Positions 25,684 to 34,050 of a stretch of DNA of 64,000 nt are shown here, piece after piece. The position numbers and the translations under genes were made by a program. The DNA comes from Mycobacterium gordonae (GTDB lineage: Bacteria > Actinomycetota > Actinomycetes > Mycobacteriales > Mycobacteriaceae), in assembly GCF_017086405.1 (NCBI RefSeq), contig NZ_CP070973.1, positions 6,852,739-6,916,738 on the forward strand, in the 5' to 3' direction. The notes below the pieces were generated by a model. That model did not search any database. It was not told where the DNA came from and saw nothing but the letters and a program-made list of their open reading frames with translations. Numbering within the stretch: the first letter of the stretch is position 1; every line of letters begins with the position of its first letter.

Positions 25684-26651
25684 TGCGCGCCATCGTCTGC
25701 AACGCCTACGGGCCCCCGGAGGACCTGGTGCTCGCCGAGGTTGCCGACCCGGTGCCCGCACCCGGTCAGGTGCTGGTCCGGGTACATGCCGCGGCGGTCA
25801 ACTTCCCGGACGTGCTCTTCATCGCGGGCAAGTACCAGGTCAAGATCCCGCCGCCGTTCATACCCGGCAACGAGATCGCCGGCGAGGTCATAGCGGTCGG
25901 CGCAGGAGCGACCACGACGCCGGGCCACCGGGTCTTCGGCACGACGTTCGGGGCGTTCGCGGAGGCGGCGGTGCTGGACGCCGCGACGGCCGCATCGGTG
26001 CCCGACGGTGTCGACTTCGCCTCCGCCGCAGCGTTCGGCGTGACCTACCGCACGGCGTATCACGCGTTGCGCTCGGTAGCCCGGGTCGCCCCGGGGGAAT
26101 GGGTGGTGGTGCTGGGGGCGGCGGGTGGCGTGGGGCTGGCCGCCGTCGATCTGGCGGTAGCGATGGGGGCGCGGGTGCTGGCGGCAGCGTCCAGTCCGAA
26201 GAAGCTGGACCTGTGCCGCGAGCGCGGCGCCGAGGCCACCGTCGACTACGACGACGAGGACCTGAAGCTGCGCATCCGGGAGCTGACCGGCGGGGGCGCC
26301 CGGGTGGTCCTGGACCCGGTCGGCGGATCCTATGCGGAGCCCGCGCTGCGGGGCCTGGCCCGCGGCGGCATGTTCGTCACCCTCGGCTATGCGGCCGGAT
26401 CCATACCGGCCATTCCGCTGAATCTGGTGATGCTCAAGGACATCACCATTCGCGGCATGGAGATCCGCACATTCGCCGACGACTATCCCGACGAGTGCGC
26501 GCGCGATCTAGCCGAGCTGTCACAGATGTTCGCCGACGGCAAGATCCGCCCGTACATCGGCGCGCGCTTCCCGTTGGCGGAAACGGCCGCGGCGCTGCGC
26601 TTTGTGGCCGACCGCAAAGTGCTGGGCAAGGTCATCATCGACGTCGCCTGA
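25683..26651 (+). CDS. Zinc-independent quinone oxidoreductase (MDR family)
   Basis: The 322-residue medium-chain dehydrogenase has an N-terminal GroES-like domain and the NADPH motif GAAGGVGLAAVDLA. It lacks the catalytic zinc ligands, so it belongs to the quinone/enoyl reductase branch. The A of its ATG is the last base of the TetR gene's TGA. It ends the lipid-type operon that begins at 21965; a terminator follows at 26704. Confidence 0.86.
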   Translation: MRAIVCNAYGPPEDLVLAEVADPVPAPGQVLVRVHAAAVNFPDVLFIAGKYQVKIPPPFIPGNEIAGEVIAVGAGATTTPGHRVFGTTFGAFAEAAVLDAATAASVPDGVDFASAAAFGVTYRTAYHALRSVARVAPGEWVVVLGAAGGVGLAAVDLAVAMGARVLAAASSPKKLDLCRERGAEATVDYDDEDLKLRIRELTGGGARVVLDPVGGSYAEPALRGLARGGMFVTLGYAAGSIPAIPLNLVMLKDITIRGMEIRTFADDYPDECARDLAELSQMFADGKIRPYIGARFPLAETAAALRFVADRKVLGKVIIDVA

Positions 26652-26974
26652 CTCGCGGCGAACAGCTGATATGTAGGCACGGTTTGTCAATAGGCAGGTG
26701 AAAGCCGCCCCGGCGAATGTCGGGGCGGCTTACGTTTGATCGGTGTCAGCCGGTTTGTTGGCGGTCGTTGCTCAACGACGGTGGTGTCAGATTGATATAC
26801 GCGGGTTGGTTACCGCAAGACGATGGTGCGGCGCGAACGGTGGCTGCTCTCTAGGGACGGGCGTCACACAGAAATCCAGTTGGATTACGTTGTGGCTCAT
26901 AGCTGTAACGCAGATCCGGTTCGCTTACCTCGCCCGTGGACCGGCTGACTCCGATCAAGCCCGGTGGCGGTCGC
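26652..26974. other. Gap between quinone oxidoreductase gene and IS110 transposase
   Basis: These 323 bases hold the terminator at 26704 and no credible gene. The part from about 26740 is probably the non-coding end of the IS110 element, which lacks clear inverted ends, so its exact edge cannot be set by eye. Confidence 0.5.
26704..26740 (+). terminator. Intrinsic terminator after the quinone oxidoreductase gene
   Basis: A perfect 9-bp stem (GCCGCCCCG/CGGGGCGGC) with an 8-base loop is followed by TTACGTTTG. It lies 52 bases after the stop at 26651. The weak T-tract is usual for mycobacteria. Confidence 0.6.
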
Positions 26975-28078
26975 TTAGTCCAGGGTCGCCAGTGACCAGC
27001 ACCAGCCGGCCAGCTCGCGTGCGACAGCGACGTTGGCCACCACGTGCGGCTTCTTGCGCTCGTTGAACCGACACCATCGTTGGTGTAGACGCCGGTTCCC
27101 GGCATGCCCGCGGGCTTTGAGGGCAGGATCGACTTTGGCCCACCGGGCTCGCATGGTCGGACCGGGGTTACGGTAGGCCGCGCGGTGGTGCCAGGCCGCC
27201 TCGATCAACAACCGTCGTACGTGGGCGTTGCCGGCTTTGGTGATCGAACCCTGCACCCGTGAAGATCCCGAGAAGTATTCGCAGGGCACCAACCCGACAT
27301 AGGCGCCGATGGACGAACCGGTGAACCGAGTCCAATCACCGATCTCCACGGTCAGCGCTAGGCCGGTCAGTGCCGATATTCCACGCAGACAACCCAGGCG
27401 ATTGACGGTGTCGACGAATCGTGGCAACGCGGCAACCTCGATGATCTGGGTGTCGAGCCGATCCCGGGCGGCAGTGGCGTGAAGGACCGCGTCGAAGTGA
27501 TGATCGAACGCCGCCACAATGTGCGGATTGTCGAAACGCTGCCGCCGAAGCCACGTTTCGTGCACCCCAGTCCATGCCTTACCACCTGAATAGACCCGGC
27601 CGTGGCGCAGGAGCAGTTTGGAAAGCCGATGGCGAACGCGCATCAGATCAGTGCGGGCGTCCTCACGAACACGCACCAGATCCCGCGCTGCCTCCACCTC
27701 CCGCTCGGGCACCTACACCGCAGTGATCTCACCCAGGCGAAGCAGCCGAGTCAGATGAGCGGCATCCCGCGCATCGGTCTTGACCCGATCCCCAGCCGGG
27801 CGGATCAATTTCGACGGCGCGGCAACCGTGCACTCGATGTCAGCTTCGGCCAACGCACGGGCCAACCCGAAACCCGTCGGACCCGCCTCATAAGCGACCC
27901 TGACCGGGCCAGGCAGCCTATGCAACCAATCCAGGATCTCGGCTTGATCCGGACACAACCGTGCCCGCTCAACGCGACCCGTCTGTTCATCGAATGCATG
28001 CGCAACCACCGAAAGTGCGTGCACGTCCAACCCGACACTCGTACCGTTGAAACTCACCGGAGGCCTCCTGATCTGCAA
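26975..28078 (-). mobile_element. IS110-family transposase, interrupted by an in-frame stop
   Basis: One frame encodes the whole transposase, with a TAG at 27713-27715 splitting it into 121 and 245 residues. The first part has the DEDD-type start (GLDVHALSVV), YEAGPTG and KTDARDA; the second has the Transposase_20 region (LGCLRGISALTGLALTVEIGD) and the late SITKAGNAHVRRLLIEAAW. A single C-to-T change in a CAG codon would explain the stop. A GTG directly follows it. The element is probably inactive unless the stop is read through. Confidence 0.8.
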
Positions 28079-28172
28079 CTGTGGCTCTACCAGTGCGAGT
28101 GTTCACTCGACACCGGCAACCCACGACCGATTGCAGCCCGAGGCCTTCGGCCTCAAGTCGCCTCCATACCGT

Positions 28173-30053
28173 CTAGGGGACCACGATGTTGAAGTTGGGG
28201 TCCGGCTCGTCGAGCACCGCCAACAGCGATTGCAGGGCGCTCTCATCACCCGACACCTCGAGGCCGGGCGAGCTGAAGTCGCCCATCGCGACACCGAGAA
28301 GCCGGAACGTCGTGTCCAGCTTCACCGTAACCGTGGCGGAGTCGGGATCGGCGGGTACCTGGCGCCGCACCAGGACGCCGTTGCGCAACGCCAGCCGGTA
28401 ATTGGCGTCCAGGTCGGCGAACGTGATGTCGATGGCGATATCCAAATCCCAGCTGCGTGGACCATTCACCCGGATGGCGAGGCCGTCGAAAATCTGCTCG
28501 GGCGTCAACTGGGACAGCAGGGTCAGCGACGTAGCTTGGGTCGCGGTGCCGAAGTTGCCGACGCGCAGTTCGGTGGCACCGCTCATGAAGAAGTTGCGCC
28601 ACGTCGCGTTCTCGGCGCCGTAGCCCAACTGTTCCAGGGTGTCCGCGTACAGCTCGCGGGCCGCGCCGTGGTGCTCGTCGGTGAACATGGCGTGATCGAG
28701 TAACGTTGCCGCCCAACGGAAATCGCCGGAATCGAAGGCCGCGCGGGCCAATTCGACCACCCGGTCGATGCCACCGAGGGCTGCGACGTAGCGGGGGCCG
28801 AGCGCCTCGGGCGGGTGCGGCCACAGCCGGCCCGGGTTGCCGTCGAACCATCCCATGTAACGCTGGTAGACGGCCTTGACGTTGTGGCTGACCGAGCCGT
28901 AATAGCCGCGCGCATGCCAGGCCCGGTCCAACGCCGGTGGCATCTGGAACATCTCGGCGATCTCCACACCGGTGAAGCCCTGATTGAGCAGTCGCAACGT
29001 CTGGTCGTGCAGGTAGGCGTACAGGTCGCGCTGCAGCGAGAGAAACTCGACGATGTGGTCGTGCCCCCAGGTGGGCCAGTGATGCGAAGCGAAAACCACG
29101 TCCGCGCGGTCGGCGAAGGCGTCGATCGCCTCGGTGAGATAACCCGACCAGGCATGGGGGTCCCGCACCAGGGCACCGCGCAGGGTCAGCAGATTGTGCA
29201 GGTTATGCGTGGCGTTCTCGGCCATGCACAGCGCGCGAAACTGCGGGAAGTAGAAGTGCATTTCGGCGGGAGCCTCGGTGCCCGGCGCCATCTGGAACTC
29301 GATCTGCACGCCGTCGATGGTGTGCGTCTCGCCCGTCTGCCTGATATCGACGGTCGGGACGATCAGCCCGACTTCACCGGTCGACGGCGTCTGGCCGAGT
29401 CCGCACCCGACCTGCTCCTGCGGACCGCGTTCCAACAACGTGCCGTACATGTAGGTGGCGCGGCGGGTCATTGCCGGACCGGCGTAGACGTTCTCCTGGA
29501 CGGCGTGTGCGGTGAAGCCCTCCGGCGCCAGCACCGCCACCTTCCCGGCGTCCACGTCGGCCTGCGAGGTCACGCCGAGCACGCCGCCGAAGTGATCGAC
29601 GTGGCTGTGGGTGTAGATCACCGCGACCACGGGCCGGTCGCCACCCCGATGGGCGCGGTACAGGTCCAGTGCGGCGGCGGCCACCTCCGTGGACACCAGC
29701 GGATCGATGACGATCACTCCGGTGTCACCTTCGACGAAGCTGATGTTGGAGATGTCGAACCCGCGCACCTGATAGATCCCCGGCACCACCTCGTAGAGGC
29801 CCTGCTTGGCAGCCAGCGTGGACTGCCGCCAGAGACTGGGGTGCACCGACGTGGGCGCCGGCCCGTCGAGGAACGCGTAAACGTCGTTGTCCCACACCAC
29901 GCGGCCGTCGGCCGCCTTGATGACGCACGGCGTCAGAGCGGCGATAAAACCCCGGTCTGCGTCGTCGAAATCCCTTGTGTCATCGAATGGTAGCGGATGC
30001 CGGCTATGTGCCGATTCGATTGTCTGGGCAGGAGGCTTGTGATCCACCGGCAC
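28173..30053 (-). CDS. Alkyl sulfatase (SdsA1 type, MBL fold)
   Basis: The 626-residue protein has the zinc motif THSHVDH (H149, H151, D153, H154), a dimerisation domain (YQRYMGWFDGNPGRL) and a C-terminal SCP2-like domain. This is the full architecture of type III alkyl sulfatases, which hydrolyse primary alkyl sulfates such as SDS. The size equals what I recall for Rv3762c. No signal peptide is seen, so it is taken as cytosolic. The IS110 element lies downstream. Confidence 0.88.
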   Translation of the reverse strand: MPVDHKPPAQTIESAHSRHPLPFDDTRDFDDADRGFIAALTPCVIKAADGRVVWDNDVYAFLDGPAPTSVHPSLWRQSTLAAKQGLYEVVPGIYQVRGFDISNISFVEGDTGVIVIDPLVSTEVAAAALDLYRAHRGGDRPVVAVIYTHSHVDHFGGVLGVTSQADVDAGKVAVLAPEGFTAHAVQENVYAGPAMTRRATYMYGTLLERGPQEQVGCGLGQTPSTGEVGLIVPTVDIRQTGETHTIDGVQIEFQMAPGTEAPAEMHFYFPQFRALCMAENATHNLHNLLTLRGALVRDPHAWSGYLTEAIDAFADRADVVFASHHWPTWGHDHIVEFLSLQRDLYAYLHDQTLRLLNQGFTGVEIAEMFQMPPALDRAWHARGYYGSVSHNVKAVYQRYMGWFDGNPGRLWPHPPEALGPRYVAALGGIDRVVELARAAFDSGDFRWAATLLDHAMFTDEHHGAARELYADTLEQLGYGAENATWRNFFMSGATELRVGNFGTATQATSLTLLSQLTPEQIFDGLAIRVNGPRSWDLDIAIDITFADLDANYRLALRNGVLVRRQVPADPDSATVTVKLDTTFRLLGVAMGDFSSPGLEVSGDESALQSLLAVLDEPDPNFNIVVP

Positions 30054-30202
30054 TACCTTGCCATTAATCGAGCCGTCCTGAGTGGCAACTCGCGCGCAAA
30101 TTCTTTTCGTTGGACCCTAGCCATTCCGTCCGGTGAAGTCGCATACTGCCGTGGCGGTCCGCAATGACGATGGACCGCTACAACAGGCAAAGGAGCACAC
30201 AG

Positions 30203-30667
30203 GTGAAGCGTGGGCTGACGGTCGCGGTGGCCGGAGCGGCCATTCTGGTCGCGGGTCTTTCCGGATGTTCGAGCAACAAGTCCAACACGGGCAGCGGGTC
30301 CTCGAGCGCAAGCGCATCCTCCGGCGCATCCGGCACGAAGGTGATCATCGACGGGCAGGACCAGCACGTGACCGGCACGACCGTGTGCACGACGGCGGCC
30401 GGCAACGTCAACATCGCGATCGGTGGGGCGGCGACAGGCATCGCCGCGGTGCTCACCGACGCCAATCCGCCTGAGGTGAAGTCCGTCGGCCTCGGCAACG
30501 TCAACGGCGTCACCCTCGCCTACACATCCGGCACCGGCCAGGGCAAGGCCGAGGCGACCAAGAACGGCAACGCCTACAAGATCACCGGCACCGCCACCGG
30601 GGTGGACATGGCCAACCCGATGTCCCCGGTGAACAAGCCCTTCGAGATCGACGTCACCTGCTCATAG
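30203..30667 (+). CDS. lpqH: 19-kDa lipoprotein antigen LpqH
   Basis: The 154-residue protein has a lipoprotein signal ending in LSGC (C22), a Ser/Gly/Ala-rich mature start and the LpqH beta domain with its Cys pair (TTVCTTAAGN and the final VTCS). In M. tuberculosis it is a TLR2-activating surface lipoprotein (Rv3763). The GTG at 30203 was chosen because AAAGGAG (30189-30195) lies seven bases before it and the signal peptide starts there. Its end overlaps tcrY by 14 bases. Confidence 0.93.
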   Translation: MKRGLTVAVAGAAILVAGLSGCSSNKSNTGSGSSSASASSGASGTKVIIDGQDQHVTGTTVCTTAAGNVNIAIGGAATGIAAVLTDANPPEVKSVGLGNVNGVTLAYTSGTGQGKAEATKNGNAYKITGTATGVDMANPMSPVNKPFEIDVTCS

Positions 30668-32189
30668 TTCGACGTCCTGCAGTGTCTTGAAAGTCGTTCG
30701 CGGACGGTTGCCGGTCGTTGCCCGGCAACCGCACCGCGAACTCGGTGCGGCCGGGCCGGCTGTTCACCGTGATTGTTCCGTCGTGTGCCTTGACGACAGC
30801 GGAGACGATCGCCAAACCCAGCCCCGTACTGCCGCCCTTGCGCGAGCGTGAGCTGTCCCCGCGTGCGAACCGCTCGAAAACCTCTGACTGCTGCGCCGCC
30901 GGAATTCCCGGGCCGTTGTCGATGACCTGCAGTAGCGTCTGAGTCTGCTCGGTGCTCAATCGGGTGGTGACCACCGTGCCCGGCGCCGTGTGAATGCGGG
31001 CGTTGGCCAGCAGATTTGCCATCACCTGTCGCAGGCGTGCCTCGTCTCCGGTGACCAACACGGGTTCCGGCGGCAGATCGAGTTCCCACTGGTGGTCCGG
31101 CCCGGCGATGTGTGCGTCACTGACGGCGTCGACCGCGAGGCGGGACAGGTCGACCGGTTCGCGCTCGAGCGGCCGACCGGAATCCAGCCTGGCCAGCAGC
31201 AGCAAGTCCTCGACCAGGCGGGTGATCCGGTCGGTCTCGGATGCCACCCGGCTCATGGCGTGCGCAACGGCCTCGCGGTCGTCACCCATGCGTTGAGCGA
31301 GTTCGGTGTAGCCGCGGATCGCCGCGAGCGGCGTACGCAGTTCGTGGCTGGCATCGGCGACGAACTGGCGGACCCGGGTCTCGCTGGCCTGCCGGGTCGA
31401 CAGAGCGGCAGAGATGTGATCGAGCATCCTGTTGAGCGCCGAACCGAGTTGGCCCACCTCGGTATACGGGTTTGCATCGGACTCCGGCACCCGCACCGGC
31501 AGCTCCACCTCACCGCGGTCCAACGGCAGATCCGCGACTTTCGTCGCGGTCTGAGACACCCGCTGCAGCGGCGCCAGTGCCCGCCGGATGATGACGACGC
31601 CGGCGACGGTAGCGGCGGCCACGGCGATCAGGGTGACGATGCCGAATATGACCAGCATCCGGAATTCGGTGGCGTCGATGTTGGACATCGACAGCCCGGT
31701 CACGATGACGTCGGCCCGGTTGCGGCTCGGGGCGGCGACCACCCGGTAACGGCCCAAGCCGTCGAGGTTCAGCGTCACCGGCGAGCGGCTGCCGGCGATC
31801 TGCTCCAACTGGCGCTGGGCGGTCGGTGTCAACGCAGCGCGGGCGCCGCTGCCGGTCAGGTAGCCGGCGTCCAACGTTTTGCCGTCGCTGACCACCGCCG
31901 CGACCATCCCGGCGGGCTGGCCCGGAGCGTCCAGGAAACGGGGGCCGGGACCGGTCTTGGGAAAGCGCGGCTCGCGGTGCCGGGGCGATTCGGGGTACAG
32001 CAGCGAGGAACGGTAGGAGGTACCGCTGAGCTGGCTGTCCAGCTGTGCCAGCAAGTGGTGGCGTAACGCGAGTTCGGTTGCGGCGGTGATGCCGACGCAC
32101 ACGACCGCGAGAACCGCGACCTGACCGACGATCAGGCGCAGCCGAAGCGACCAGACCCGCGGGCTTCTAGCGCGCCGGCTTGAGGACAT
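30654..32189 (-). CDS. tcrY: Sensor histidine kinase TcrY
   Basis: The 511-residue kinase has two membrane helices (about 17-38 and 179-202) flanking an extracytoplasmic sensor region, a HAMP domain, the phosphorylated His in SHELRTP (H282) and a HATPase with the N and G boxes (ANARIHTAPG; GGSTGLGLAIV). Rv3764c is about 475 residues as I recall, so this start may be early or the sensor region longer. It overlaps tcrX by 23 bases and forms a two-component system with it. Confidence 0.92.
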   Translation of the reverse strand: MSSSRRARSPRVWSLRLRLIVGQVAVLAVVCVGITAATELALRHHLLAQLDSQLSGTSYRSSLLYPESPRHREPRFPKTGPGPRFLDAPGQPAGMVAAVVSDGKTLDAGYLTGSGARAALTPTAQRQLEQIAGSRSPVTLNLDGLGRYRVVAAPSRNRADVIVTGLSMSNIDATEFRMLVIFGIVTLIAVAAATVAGVVIIRRALAPLQRVSQTATKVADLPLDRGEVELPVRVPESDANPYTEVGQLGSALNRMLDHISAALSTRQASETRVRQFVADASHELRTPLAAIRGYTELAQRMGDDREAVAHAMSRVASETDRITRLVEDLLLLARLDSGRPLEREPVDLSRLAVDAVSDAHIAGPDHQWELDLPPEPVLVTGDEARLRQVMANLLANARIHTAPGTVVTTRLSTEQTQTLLQVIDNGPGIPAAQQSEVFERFARGDSSRSRKGGSTGLGLAIVSAVVKAHDGTITVNSRPGRTEFAVRLPGNDRQPSANDFQDTAGRRTMSR

Positions 32190-32871
32190 AACCTGCGCCG
32201 CGCAGCGTGTGAATCATGGGTTCGCGACCGTTATCGATCTTCTTGCGCAGGTAGGAGATGTACAGCTCGACGATGTTGGACCGGCCGCCGAAATCGTAGC
32301 TCCAGACGCGGTCCAGTATCTGCGCCTTACTCAGCACCCGCTTGGCGTTGCGCATCATGAACCGCAACAGCTCGAACTCGGTGGAGGTCAACGAAATCGG
32401 CTCACCTGCCCGGGTCACCTCGTGGCTGTCCTCGTCGAGGACCAGATCGCCGACGACGAGTTGGGCGCCACTGTCGACGGTGGTGACGCCGGTGCGTCGC
32501 AGTAGGGCACGCAACCGCAGTACCACTTCTTCGATGCTGAACGGCTTGGTGACGTAGTCGTCTCCGCCGGCGGTCAATCCGGCGATCCGGTCTTCCACGG
32601 CGTCCTTGGCCGTCAACAGCAGAACCGGCAGACCGGGATGCTCCTGACGCAGCTTGTGTAGGACGTCCAGGCCGCTCATGTCCGGCAGCATCACGTCGAG
32701 GACGACGACGTCGGGGCGCTCGGCGCGGGCGGCGGCGATGGCCGTCGAACCGTCACTGGCGGTGGCGATGTTCCAGCCCTCATACCGCAGGGCCATCGAC
32801 ACCATCTCGGCCAGCACGGGTTCGTCGTCCACCACCAGCACGGTGACCGGTTGACCGTCGGCGCGGCACAT
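32167..32871 (-). CDS. tcrX: Response regulator TcrX
   Basis: The 234-residue OmpR-type regulator has an acidic pocket (VVDDEP), phospho-acceptor D59 in VVLDVMLPD, a receiver Lys in VTKPF, and a winged-helix DNA-binding domain ending RGAGYVLKP. The ATG at 32871 gives the same length as Rv3765c; the longer frame to 32919 has no family match. In M. tuberculosis TcrX responds to low iron and starvation. It is cotranscribed with tcrY. Confidence 0.93.
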   Translation of the reverse strand: MCRADGQPVTVLVVDDEPVLAEMVSMALRYEGWNIATASDGSTAIAAARAERPDVVVLDVMLPDMSGLDVLHKLRQEHPGLPVLLLTAKDAVEDRIAGLTAGGDDYVTKPFSIEEVVLRLRALLRRTGVTTVDSGAQLVVGDLVLDEDSHEVTRAGEPISLTSTEFELLRFMMRNAKRVLSKAQILDRVWSYDFGGRSNIVELYISYLRKKIDNGREPMIHTLRGAGYVLKPAR

Positions 32872-32972
32872 GACCACGCGCTCAGTTCGGGGAGCCGCCA
32901 CGAGTTCCAGTATCCGCACCGGACTGGGCCGAGGCTATGCCGTCCCTATGCCCCCGCTGTGAAACGAAAGGA

Positions 32973-33000
32973 TCCCGTGACCGCAGCTGCGGTCACGGGA
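32973..33000 (-). terminator. 28-bp perfect palindrome, probable terminator
   Basis: The half-site TCCCGTGACCGCAG is followed at once by its exact reverse complement. It begins 20 bases after the stop of the small membrane gene at 33020, and the minus strand continues TCCTTTCGTTTC, so termination of that small operon is likely. A regulator site for tcrX, whose start is 102 bases further on, is an alternative. Confidence 0.55.
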
Positions 33001-33019
33001 CCTTCCCGGTGTGCCGCGA

Positions 33020-33175
33020 TCAGTACCAGTTTCGCCTGCCGGCGACGGGCCGGCCGACGGAGCCCATGGCCCACATCACCGCACCGACAACAAGCAGGAC
33101 CACTCCAAGCACCGTCAACAAATGCACCCCGAAGACGAAGCCGAGGATGAGCAACAGAGCGCCGACGACAATCAT
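33020..33175 (-). CDS. DUF6131-like small membrane protein
   Basis: The 51-residue product has two hydrophobic segments (MIVVGALLLILGFVFG; TVLGVVLLVVGAVMWAM) and ends in a basic GRPVAGRRNWY tail. That tail and the layout match the actinobacterial DUF6131 family of unknown function. AAAGGA lies eight bases before the ATG. It follows the gene at 33188 by 12 bases, so the two form an operon ended by the palindrome at 32973. Confidence 0.75.
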   Translation of the reverse strand: MIVVGALLLILGFVFGVHLLTVLGVVLLVVGAVMWAMGSVGRPVAGRRNWY

Positions 33176-33187
33176 GACAACTTTCCT

Positions 33188-33439
33188 TTACCTAGCAGGG
33201 ACATAACTGATCGATTGCATTGCACTGGGCTGCGGCAACTTGGGCGCATGGCAATCTTTGACTTTCGGATTTACGCCCATGTAATTCAATGGCCCCGCTA
33301 TCACCGTTACCGCGACGGTTCCCAGTGAGGCACAACTGGTTTCCTCGCCCTTGAAGTAGTTTCGCTGCCAGGCTGCGAGGACTCCGATGAGCAGCCAGGC
33401 CAGAACAATTACCCCGACAATTCCGCGACCGCGATACAT
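33188..33439 (-). CDS. Small single-pass membrane/exported protein
   Basis: The 83-residue product has one hydrophobic segment (IVGVIVLAWLLIGVLAAW, residues 7-24) and then an outside-facing part with two Cys (TSCASLG; KDCHAP) that could form a disulfide. The ATG at 33439 was chosen because GGAGG lies six bases before it. The function is unknown. The gene heads a two-gene unit with 33020. Confidence 0.6.
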   Translation of the reverse strand: MYRGRGIVGVIVLAWLLIGVLAAWQRNYFKGEETSCASLGTVAVTVIAGPLNYMGVNPKVKDCHAPKLPQPSAMQSISYVPAR

Positions 33440-33483
33440 AGAGACCTCCATTGTTGCCCGAAACAATTCCCGCCCCAGGAGCG

Positions 33484-33508
33484 TTGCCCGTTGTACTCAT
33501 GCCTAAAC
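33484..33508 (-). promoter_or_regulatory. Possible SigF/SigB-type promoter
   Basis: On the minus strand GTTT, 15 bases, then GGGCAA lies 45 bases upstream of the small membrane gene start at 33439. This resembles the SigF consensus GTTT-N15-17-GGGTAT with two mismatches in the -10 part. A stress-type promoter is a tentative reading. Confidence 0.3.
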
Positions 33509-33536
33509 ATGAAAAAGGCAGGAGGATGCCGCGGAT

Positions 33537-33959
33537 TCAGCCGCCGCGCGTGGGCTGCGCGGCCAGCCAGGCAGCGGCGCGCTTAGTCGAAGCGCGGCAC
33601 AACCACGCGTCCTGAACCAGCTCGGTCAATTCCGTCACGTCGATCTCGGCCAGCCGGCCGGCGCGCACCAGCACCGAGGGGTGCCCGTCGAAATGGGGAG
33701 TGCTGAAGAACGGCGACCCAGGGTCCTGGGTCAGGGCGAGCTTGTCGCTGTCGGACTCCACCCACAGCATGATCACGTCGGCCCAACGCTCTCCGGTGTC
33801 GGGATCGGTGCAATCCGGCTGCGGCGTACGGAAGAACACGAACGACTTTCCCCCCACCTGATAGATCGGATTACCTTTGGGCCCCTCGAGCCGTTTGACG
33901 TGTGGCATGGACGCGGCGATCCGGTGCACGTCGCCGACCGTGGCGGGCCGATCAGCCAT
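33537..33959 (-). CDS. MmcQ/YjbR family protein
   Basis: The 140-residue protein follows the MmcQ/YjbR pattern: a short N-terminal helix region (VGDVHRIAASMPHV), GNPIYQVGGKSFVFF, a strand-rich middle, and the C-terminal VQDAWLCRASTKRAAAWLA, where the family often has a Lys/Arg-rich helix. Structures show a double-wing DNA-binding-like fold, but no function is established. It appears to be a single gene. Confidence 0.8.
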   Translation of the reverse strand: MADRPATVGDVHRIAASMPHVKRLEGPKGNPIYQVGGKSFVFFRTPQPDCTDPDTGERWADVIMLWVESDSDKLALTQDPGSPFFSTPHFDGHPSVLVRAGRLAEIDVTELTELVQDAWLCRASTKRAAAWLAAQPTRGG

Positions 33960-34050
33960 ACCTGCGACGATACCGGGCCGGGTCTGACCGTCCGCTTCTG
34001 TAGCATGGTCAACCGGTAAATGGGTTGCAGTAGAGGGGGATAACGGTGCG

